Assembly: GCA_900752095.1 (NCBI GenBank)
Contig: CAADUD010000171.1
Span: 1-7,607 of the forward strand
Direction: 5' to 3'
From: Clostridia bacterium
GTDB lineage: Bacteria > Bacillota > Clostridia > TANB77 > CAG-508
Length of the DNA: 7,607 bases
A program made the translations under genes and the position numbers. Shown here one piece after another: positions 1-5,457 of this stretch (positions are counted from its first letter, which is position 1; the number at the start of each line of letters is the position of its first letter). Below the pieces are notes generated by a model. It was not told the origin of the DNA and made no database searches. It saw only the letters and a program-made list of their open reading frames with translations.

Positions 1-2
1 AA

Positions 3-767
3 GCTAGTCCACCATCTATTAATGGTATTGGAGATGTTAGAATACCTTTACCACCTATTGAAGTTCAACAAAAGCTAGTTACAGAAATTGTAAAAAAAGA
101 AAATGAATGTAATTCATTAACAAAGCTTATACAGACATATAAAAATAAAATCGAAAATATTTTTAATGAGAATAAAATAATTTTAAACTCATCTAAAGAA
201 AAACTTCGTATGCTAGTAAAAACAAATCCAAGTAAATCAGAGCTTAATTCTTTTGACAAAAATATATTAATATCTTTTATAGACATGGCAAGTATAAGTA
301 ATGATGGCTATATTATTAATAAAATTGATAGACAATTATCAGATGTTAGAAAGGGGAGTTATACATATTTTAAGGAAAATGATATCATACTTGCTAAAAT
401 CACACCTTGTATGGAAAATGGTAAATGTGCTATTGCAAATGGATTAACAAATGGTATTGGTATGGGGTCATCTGAATTTCATATTTTAAGATGTAATGAT
501 AAAATAAACAATAAATATTTATTCACATATCTTAACAGAAACACTATAAGAAAAGAAGCAGAACAAAACATGACAGGTGCAAGTGGACATAGAAGAGTTC
601 CTATTACATTTTACGAAAATTTAGACATTCCTTTACCCTCTATTGATAAACAAAAAGAAATTGTTGCAGAAATTGAAAATTATGAAAAAATTATATTAGA
701 TACACAAATTCAAATTAACACGTTAAAAAATGAAAGAAGAAATATTCTAGAAAAATATTTAAAATAA
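3..767 (+). CDS. hsdS: Type I restriction-modification specificity subunit HsdS, 5' end outside the window
   Basis: The specificity subunit of a type I restriction-modification complex chooses the DNA target for the HsdM methylase and HsdR nuclease. An open frame runs from base 3 to TAA at 765-767 (254 visible residues), so the ATG at 210 is internal and not the start. Visible residues 1-26 are the end of the first target recognition domain plus the conserved segment IPLPPIEVQQK. About 27-65 is a charged helical spacer. About 70-213 is the second recognition domain, with NPSKSEL, AKITPCMENGK, MGSSEFHILR and TGASGHRRVP, which are typical of HsdS TRDs. The conserved segment recurs as IPLPSIDKQKEIV (209-221), followed by a C-terminal coiled coil to 254. 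This two-repeat plan is classical for HsdS. Most of TRD1 and any hsdM or hsdR would lie to the left. A full-length HsdS has around 400 residues, so about a third is missing only because of the window edge. Function is certain at family level; the recognised sequence cannot be read. Confidence 0.93.
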   Translation, partial: ASPPSINGIGDVRIPLPPIEVQQKLVTEIVKKENECNSLTKLIQTYKNKIENIFNENKIILNSSKEKLRMLVKTNPSKSELNSFDKNILISFIDMASISNDGYIINKIDRQLSDVRKGSYTYFKENDIILAKITPCMENGKCAIANGLTNGIGMGSSEFHILRCNDKINNKYLFTYLNRNTIRKEAEQNMTGASGHRRVPITFYENLDIPLPSIDKQKEIVAEIENYEKIILDTQIQINTLKNERRNILEKYLK

Positions 768-782
768 GTTATATATAGAGAG

Positions 783-818
783 AGAAAAGGCAATGTAATA
801 GCATGCATTGCCTTTTCT
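783..818. terminator. Bidirectional hairpin terminator between convergent genes
   Basis: AGAAAAGGCAATG (783-795) pairs perfectly with CATTGCCTTTTCT (806-818), a 13-bp stem with a 10-base loop. The outer arms are A-rich on the left and T-rich on the right, so a T-containing tract ends the stem when read from either strand. It sits between the end of hsdS (767) and the end of the minus-strand gene at 840, where a shared terminator is expected. The T-tract beyond the stem is short, so efficiency is uncertain. Confidence 0.75.
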
Positions 819-839
819 ACTAATAATAGTTCATAAATA

Positions 840-1151
840 CTAAGATAATTCAAAATTTATAATATTAAATAAATATAATGCAACTCTATTTTGCTGTGCT
901 GAATCCATTTCCATAATTTTAGATGAAATAAATATTATATAAGGATATTTTGCAAAGTTAATAGTTGTTGTTTTATATTCTATATTAATCTCTTTTGACA
1001 AACTATCAAAATATTTATACATTTCTTTTTTATCATATTCTAAATTGGTATGACTATAATTATCACACATACATATTGCTAACCTTAATTTATTTTCTAT
1101 ATCCATATTTTTTATCATATCTATTACATAATTTACTTTTTCATCCTTCAT
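840..1151 (-). CDS. Hypothetical protein, 103 residues
   Basis: I do not recognise this protein. It starts at ATG 1149-1151 with the ribosome binding site GAAAGGAA about 11 bases upstream, which supports a real gene, and ends in TAG at 840-842. The product is a small, lysine- and isoleucine-rich, probably soluble and mostly helical protein with no signal peptide. A hydrophobic stretch near residues 66-76 (FAKYPYIIFIS) is too short and polar for a confident membrane segment. It lies 130 bases downstream of the serine recombinase on the same strand and converges with hsdS across a shared hairpin. The position suggests accessory-element cargo, but nothing in the sequence gives a function. Confidence 0.6.
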   Translation of the reverse strand: MKDEKVNYVIDMIKNMDIENKLRLAICMCDNYSHTNLEYDKKEMYKYFDSLSKEINIEYKTTTINFAKYPYIIFISSKIMEMDSAQQNRVALYLFNIINFELS

Positions 1152-1180
1152 AATTTTTTAGTTCCTTTCAATTTTTAATT

Positions 1181-1234
1181 TTTAGGGTATGGGAATTAAA
1201 CCAATATTTTGTATTTGTGCGGGAGTACAAATGC
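1181..1234. repeat. Dyad and direct-repeat cluster on the 3' side of the recombinase (possible att or recombinase site)
   Basis: The spacer between the recombinase stop and the 103-residue gene holds TTTAGGGTAT (1181-1190) and GTATTTGTGC (1211-1220). Both 10-mers occur again on the other side of the recombinase, at 3167-3176 and 3173-3182, in the same orientation. The second one is half of an interrupted palindrome: ATTTGT (1213-1218), eight bases, then ACAAAT (1227-1232), centred on GG at 1222-1223. Imperfect palindromes around a central dinucleotide are the known form of large serine recombinase attachment sites. That this is such a site is inference. The dyad has no T-run on either side, so it is not a terminator. 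Confidence 0.4.
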
Positions 1235-1281
1235 AGTGCTTGCTGGGACATGAAATTTATAAAATTAAAAAACGGACATCT

Positions 1282-3091
1282 TCAACTTGTAAACTTTATC
1301 TGTGTATTTTGTAATAACTTTTCTGTATTTTTTACTATTAAATCTACATAGTCTACTACAATCCTATCTTCAATAATTGGACAATTTATAATTCCATTTG
1401 TATAAAAATTTTCCTCTAATAATTGTAAATATCGGTTTATCTCTTGTTCTGAATACTCTTTATTTTCAATTTTTGAATAAAAAAATACATAATAATCTCG
1501 CTTTAATTTTTCTAATTCTTGTTCAGTAATTGCTTCTTTATAGATATATCCCATATTGTTATTTTGCATAATATCATTCAAATATTTTATATATTCCTTA
1601 CTATTTATAGAGATAAATTCTTCTGTAAATCTTATATTTTTTATCTCAATATTGTATTTTTTATCTCTTGAAATTTCTATGCTTTCAATAAATTTTTTAA
1701 TTAAATCTTTCTTTGATTTTATATTTAAATGCTCAAAAACAAATCCATATACAACTTTAGTATTTGCAACATTTTGACTGTTTGTAATTCCTTCTAGTTT
1801 GTTCGATAACTCTATTACATATTCTTTAAGTACATTATCAGGATCTATTTTTTGCTTTTTCTTGTTCAAATTTTCTATTTCCTTTTTTATGCTATCATTT
1901 TTATTATTAATAGTTTCTACATTCAAGCTAGAGTTTAAGTATAAATCTACTAGTTTATTTTCTTGTAATTTTAGTTTTTCAATTGCTTTATCTATTTCTT
2001 GAATATCTTTTGTTTTAGTAGAATTACTTACTATAATTTCATAAGTCATTTCATACATATATCTTGTTAGTTCATTTAAAATTCTACCGTAGTTTTTCTT
2101 CTATTTTATCCGAATTATAGTGTTTACCTTTTGACTTGCAATTAGGATTTTTACATGTTACATGGTAATACACTTTTTTATTTTCTGTAGTGCTATTCTT
2201 AAATGAATTAGTAGAAGATAGTATTTTGCCACAATCTGGACACTTAACTATACCAGTAAATAAATGTATATGCTCTCCATAATTTGAGTGTTTATTTCTC
2301 TCTAAAACTATTCTGGTAACATTCCATGTTTCTTGGTCAATTACTGGTTCACAATAGTTTCTAACTCTTAAAATATCTTGAGGTTTTCTAGCATATTTAC
2401 CGTATTCAAATACTCCAACATAAATAGAATTTGTAAGTATTTTATATACTCTATCACTTGTCCATTTGCCTGTTTTCAAATAAGAATTATTATCTTTCAT
2501 TGCTCTTGCGATTCCTCTTGAAGAATAATTTTTCTTACATAATTCAAATATTTCTTTTACAACCTGTGCTTCAATTGGTTCGACTTCTAAATGTCCAGTT
2601 TCTTTATTTCTGATATATCCATATGGTGCTTTACTAGGATGTACTTTTTCTAATGCCATTTCTTCTAAAGCTCTTTTAGTTCTTGCTCCGATTTCTTTTC
2701 TTTCTCTTTGTCCAAAGACTAAATTCATACCAAATATCATTTCACCATTTGCCGTAGATACATCATAAGGTTCTAATATAAGTTCTATTTTCACATTATA
2801 TTCTTCACAATAATTTAAAAGCCAAAATCCATCGTAATTATTTCTAGTTAATCTATCTACCTTAATTGCTATTAACTTGTCTAATTTGTTCATTTTAATA
2901 TCTTTTATAAGTCTTTGCATTTCTGGTCTCATTAGATCTTTACCAGAATATCCTGCATCGTTATATACACCTACAATAGAATATTCGTTTTTCTCACAAT
3001 ATTCTTTTATCATTCGTAATTGAGAGTCAATAGAATATCCATTATCTCTTTGTTCATCTGTTGATACTCTTACATAAATTCCACACCTCAT
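1282..3091 (-). pseudogene. Large serine recombinase, interrupted by a +1 frameshift
   Basis: A site-specific recombinase of the large serine family, which integrates and excises mobile elements through a covalent phosphoserine intermediate. The start is ATG at 3091, chosen because AAAGGAG lies 8 bases upstream; the longer TTG-initiated frame from 3109 would translate through that site. Residues 1-145 form the resolvase catalytic domain, with YVRVST (catalytic Ser10), AGYSG and KVDRLTR (Arg80, Arg83). About 150-265 is the recombinase domain (KAPYGYIRN, RGIARAM, TGKWTSDRVYKIL). Then comes a zinc ribbon with CPDC (284, 287) and C-x4-C (313, 318). After residue 335 the frame hits TAG at 2084-2086. 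In the shifted frame the protein continues seamlessly as RILNELTRYMYEM with a long coiled coil and a C-terminal tail to TGA at 1282. Removing one base near 2087-2088 gives 602 residues, a usual length for this family. The disruption is a real inactivating mutation or a sequence error. As read, it would give a 335-residue product lacking the coiled coil. Confidence 0.9.
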
Positions 3092-3099
3092 AAAATTTT

Positions 3100-3106
3100 C
3101 TCCTTT
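3100..3106 (-). promoter_or_regulatory. Ribosome binding site that fixes the recombinase start
   Basis: AAAGGAG on the minus strand is followed by 8 A/T bases and then ATG at 3091. It lies inside the longer reading frame that begins with TTG at 3109, so the ATG, which puts the catalytic serine at residue 10 as usual for the family, is the better start. Confidence 0.8.
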
Positions 3107-3154
3107 CAAAATTGAATTGGCATATACTATTCTTGAAAATTTATCCCCCTAATC

Positions 3155-3253
3155 TATAAAGGAATATTTAGGGTATTTGTGCAAATAAATTTAAAATTTT
3201 TAATATATAAAGGATTTTTTTGAATTTTGGTAACCAAAATTAAATAAATTTAA
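3155..3253. repeat. Repeat-rich spacer upstream of the recombinase (possible att or regulatory region)
   Basis: The gene-free stretch 3107-3260 contains several small repeats. TATAAAGGA occurs at 3155-3163 and 3206-3214. AAATAAATTTAA occurs at 3183-3194 and 3242-3253. TTTAGGGTAT and GTATTTGTGC are copies of the motifs at 1181 and 1211. TATTTGTGCAAATA (3174-3187) is a perfect 6-bp dyad around TG. The recombinase promoter should also lie here, since its start codon is at 3091, but I see no convincing -35/-10 pair. The spacer may combine the recombinase promoter with one end of the element. Base composition is very AT-rich, so part of the repetition may be chance. Confidence 0.4.
3223..3241. repeat. 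Perfect 19-base palindrome between recombinase and 91-residue gene
   Basis: AATTTTGGT, a single A, then ACCAAAATT form a perfect inverted repeat; as RNA it would give about an 8-bp stem with a 3-base loop. On the minus strand it lies just after the stop of the 91-residue gene (3261), but it is followed by an A-run rather than a T-run, so it is a poor intrinsic terminator. It could be a protein-binding operator, a weak terminator, or an element-end feature. Confidence 0.45.
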
Positions 3254-3260
3254 GCTTTTT

Positions 3261-3536
3261 TTATTTCATGAGAATTTGTTTTATTTCTTTGAGATTATAC
3301 TTTTTATTGTATTCTTTAATGTAAAAGTTTTTATTACTGACTTCATTAACTTTATATTCAAGTATTGTTAAAGTAGTAGGATATTTAATTAAATATTCAG
3401 TAGGCTCTATAAATTGTAAATTAGTAGCCTTTAAATGTTTAATTTTTCCATTCTTAGTTGTGTAATTATAATTTTTAATGTTTTCCAATAACTCCTCATT
3501 AGGTTCTAATTCTTGTATTATCTTAAATTCAAGCAT
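3261..3536 (-). CDS. Hypothetical protein, 91 residues
   Basis: I do not recognise this family. The start is ATG at 3534-3536, preceded at 8 bases by a near-perfect Shine-Dalgarno AAAGGAGGAG; a longer TTG-initiated frame from 3569 would read through that site and is rejected. The stop is TAA at 3261-3263. The product is small, lysine-, glutamate- and tyrosine-rich, without signal peptide or membrane segment, and probably mixed alpha/beta. Upstream on the same strand are a tRNA-Thr and its terminator, with only 13 bases between the terminator's T-run and the Shine-Dalgarno. No separate promoter fits in that gap, so expression would depend on read-through of the tRNA terminator or on a promoter inside the tRNA. 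Downstream comes the recombinase, 169 bases away. It could be resident or element cargo. Confidence 0.65.
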   Translation of the reverse strand: MLEFKIIQELEPNEELLENIKNYNYTTKNGKIKHLKATNLQFIEPTEYLIKYPTTLTILEYKVNEVSNKNFYIKEYNKKYNLKEIKQILMK

Positions 3537-3544
3537 AAAAAATT

Positions 3545-3554
3545 CTCCTCCTTT
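3545..3554 (-). promoter_or_regulatory. Strong ribosome binding site of the 91-residue gene
   Basis: AAAGGAGGAG lies 8 bases before ATG at 3536. Its near-perfect match to the 16S anti-Shine-Dalgarno is the main evidence that the gene is translated and decides its start. Confidence 0.85.
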
Positions 3555-3567
3555 CCAGAAAGAGAAC

Positions 3568-3607
3568 AAAAAAACAACCTACAAACCTTTACAGTTCGTA
3601 AGTTGTT
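3568..3607 (-). terminator. Intrinsic terminator directly after tRNA-Thr
   Basis: On the minus strand, the arm at 3607-3594 pairs with the arm at 3586-3573: a 14-bp stem with two G-U pairs and a 7-base loop. It is followed by a run of seven T (3574-3568, the first two within the stem). It begins 6 bases after the tRNA CCA end. The form is a textbook Rho-independent terminator. It is also the last element before the Shine-Dalgarno of the 91-residue gene, so it could act as an attenuator for it. Confidence 0.88.
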
Positions 3608-3613
3608 AGAATT

Positions 3614-3689
3614 TGGAGCTACTGGGCAGAATCGAACTGCCGACCTACAGGTTACGAATCTGTTGCTCTACCAACTGAGCTACAGTAGC
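3614..3689 (-). tRNA. tRNA-Thr(CGT), reads ACG, CCA encoded
   Basis: The cloverleaf folds from the minus strand: acceptor GCTACTG with CAGTAGC, D arm GCTC-AGTTGGTA-GAGC, anticodon loop TTCGTAA, variable loop AGGTC, T arm GGCAG-TTCGATT-CTGCC, discriminator T and encoded CCA, 76 bases in total. The anticodon CGT (3654-3656) decodes the threonine codon ACG, and the overall sequence resembles Firmicute threonine tRNAs. The last pair of the anticodon stem is an A-C mismatch (positions 31 and 39), the only defect seen. It is isolated, followed by its own terminator, and preceded by a hairpin-containing leader. Confidence 0.95.
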
Positions 3690-3698
3690 ATTTACTTT

Positions 3699-3730
3699 GT
3701 AAGAACACAAAATTTAAATTGTGTTCTTAC
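3699..3730. repeat. 12-bp perfect hairpin just upstream of tRNA-Thr
   Basis: GTAAGAACACAA (3699-3710) and TTGTGTTCTTAC (3719-3730) form a perfect 12-bp stem with an 8-base loop. Read on the plus strand it is followed by TTTTATTCTATT, so it looks like a terminator for plus-strand transcription, although no plus-strand gene precedes it. On the minus strand it ends 9 bases before the tRNA 5' end and has no T-run, so it would form in the tRNA precursor leader or mark the end of the surface-protein operon transcript. Confidence 0.6.
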
Positions 3731-3739
3731 TTTTATTCT

Positions 3740-3745
3740 ATTATA
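3740..3745 (-). promoter_or_regulatory. Possible -10 box for tRNA-Thr
   Basis: The minus strand reads TATAAT, the consensus -10 hexamer, about 50 bases before the tRNA. No good -35 hexamer lies 17 bases upstream, where the sequence is A-rich. If used, transcription would begin near 3733 and the 12-bp hairpin at 3699-3730 would be the tRNA leader. Confidence 0.4.
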
Positions 3746-3822
3746 TTTACTTTTTTGTATTTGTTTTCTATGTGCTACAGTTGTGGATTTCAAGTTTATT
3801 TAAGTATATTTTAGTAGTTTTT

Positions 3823-5443
3823 CTATCTAGAATGTCTTCCTCTTGGACGTTTAGGTTGTTTGTCTAATTCTGAGGTATCTAAAAATTCATCTAGTGTCAC
3901 TTCTTTTTTAGACTTTTTCTCTTTTCTAGATTTTTCTTTTTTATCTTCTTGTGGTTCCACTTCTTCTTTATCTATTTTTGTTAATGGTAAGGTATAAATA
4001 TTATCTTCTAATTCTTCTTCATCTGCATATATAGTATTATTTTTTCTCTTTTTAAAGATAACAGCAACTACAATAATAACAATAATAGCAGCTAATACAA
4101 TTCCTCCACAAATCAAGTAAAATTGAATATTATCTTTATTTTCTATTGCTTCTGATGGCATAATCACTTTAATTTGATAAGTTGTTGTTTGGTTTCCATC
4201 TGCTGAAGTAACAAGGATAGTAACCATGTTTTCTCCCTCTACAAAATTTTCATTGCCTATGATTTCTACCTTTGCATCTTCTTGATTTGGTGTTGCTGTA
4301 ATATTTAAGTTCTTAACTGAAATATTTAAGTTTAATTCATAAGAATGTGTATCTGGATTAAATATACCAGCAAAGTCCACTCCTGAAATTTCTAAATTAG
4401 ATAATTTTAAAACAGAATTATCGATTGCTTGTGTACTATTTCCCTTTATGACTTTAATTTTATATTCTTTTTCTGAACCATTTTCTGCCGTTACTATTAT
4501 TGTTATGGTATTTTCTCCATCTTGTAAATCTTCGTTACCTTTAATTTCAACTTTTGCTTTTCCGGCTTTCTGTTTGTGCATCAATTTTTAGTTCTGTTAC
4601 ATCATTATCTTCTAAGTGTACTGTATATTCTGTAACATCTTTACTAAAATTTGGTTCTAAAGTTATTCCTTCAATAGTTAAAGATGCTAAATCATTACTA
4701 TCTGATTTTTCAGTTTCTTTTGTTTCTTGTGGCTTTGTATTTGTAACTAAACCACTTGCAACATATTTTGTGCTTCCATTATATTTTACTCTATACCATG
4801 TATATCCATTAATAGTTTCAGAAGATGTTCCAGTTAAAGTTAACTCTGTTCCTGCCGGAACTGTTGTAGCACTACTACTTGTTGACCAACTAGAACGTAA
4901 ATTTACCGTTCCTGTTGTATAAACTGTTCTATTTGCAGATTTAAAAGTTGGAGTTTTAGGCTTAGAAGTAGATGTACTACTGCTTCCACCATTACTAGAG
5001 TTTCCACCGGAAGAAGAACTGCTTCCTCCAGATGATGATCCACCACTACTTGTTGACTTTTCTTTTACTGTTACAGTGAATGTTTTAGTAACATCTAATT
5101 TATTTTCACTATTGTCTAAATCTGTCATATCACTAGAAGTTACTGTGATTGTTGAGGTTCCTGCTTTAGATGCTTTTAGTGTTAATTTTAAACTTTGGTT
5201 TTCAATCCATTCTGAACTATTTCCAGATGATAAAGTAACTGCCGAACCACTAATACTTACTTTATACATTCCAGCAGCATTATTGGCATTTATTGTTAAA
5301 GTTATGCTATCTCCCACTGTTGCAGAAGTTTTAGAAATAGATGCATTAAAACTTGCTGCTTTACTATCTTTTTGTAAAACAGTTAACATTACTAAAGTTA
5401 TCATTACAATTATGGTTAAGAATATTTTTATATTTTTTTTCAT
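3823..5443 (-). pseudogene. Membrane-anchored surface protein (Ig-like, SH3, two cadherin-like domains), interrupted by a +1 frameshift
   Basis: The start is ATG at 5443 with AGGAGGA 7 bases upstream. Residues 1-30 are a signal peptide (lysines, then a hydrophobic stretch, cut near DSKAA). About 31-127 is an Ig-like beta domain (SATVGDSITLTI, AGTSTITVTSSD). About 129-160 is a Ser/Gly linker. About 171-235 is a bacterial SH3 domain (VNLRSS, TWYRVKYNG, KYVAS). About 251-330 is a cadherin-like beta-sandwich domain (LASLTIEGITLEP, TEYTVHL), interrupted near residue 293 because the frame runs to TGA. The other frame resumes exactly mid-domain with KAKVEIKGNEDL and GENTITIIVTAENG. A second cadherin-like domain (343-427), one transmembrane helix (440-463) and a Lys/Glu-rich cytoplasmic tail to TAG at 3823 follow. 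Removing one base at about 4558-4566 restores 539 residues. As read, the product is a secreted 298-residue protein without anchor. It is inferred to bind or organise the cell wall together with the hydrolase encoded just upstream. Confidence 0.85.
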
Positions 5444-5450
5444 TAGAAAG

Positions 5451-5457
5451 TCCTCCT
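5451..5457 (-). promoter_or_regulatory. Ribosome binding site overlapping the upstream stop codon
   Basis: AGGAGGA lies 7 bases before ATG at 5443 and overlaps the TAG stop (5456-5458) of the hydrolase gene. The arrangement implies one transcript and probable translational coupling of the two surface proteins. Confidence 0.85.

Noticed and set aside
65..286. Minus-strand open frame of 73 residues
   Set aside because: It is a shadow of hsdS, whose frame is open across the same bases and has recognisable motifs.
2084..2090. Programmed +1 frameshift in the recombinase
   Set aside because: A CGG codon before TAG could stall the ribosome, but re-pairing of the arginine tRNA on GGT is poor, no stimulatory element is seen, and such a mechanism is not known for this family.
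3091..3109. Upstream TTG start for the recombinase
   Set aside because: It would place the Shine-Dalgarno inside the coding region; the ATG at 3091 has correct spacing and puts the catalytic serine at the usual residue 10.
3223..3241. Intrinsic terminator of the 91-residue gene
   Set aside because: The palindrome is perfect, but on the minus strand it is followed by an A-run, not T, so it does not have terminator form.
3536..3569. Upstream TTG start for the small gene before the recombinase
   Set aside because: It would translate through an almost perfect Shine-Dalgarno that serves the ATG at 3536, and it begins inside the tRNA terminator's T-run.
3568..3689. T-box riboswitch controlling the 91-residue gene
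   Set aside because: The ACG in the terminator arm could mimic a specifier codon, but the conserved T-box sequence, stem I and antiterminator are absent; the structure is a tRNA followed by a terminator.
3513..3803. Plus-strand open frame of 96 residues
   Set aside because: It runs through the antisense strand of tRNA-Thr and its terminator; its middle is the familiar false translation of a tRNA complement, and it has no supporting ribosome binding site.
4556..4567. Programmed -1 frameshift at A-AAA-AGC in the surface protein
   Set aside because: The shift needed to continue the domain is +1, whereas that heptamer would give -1.
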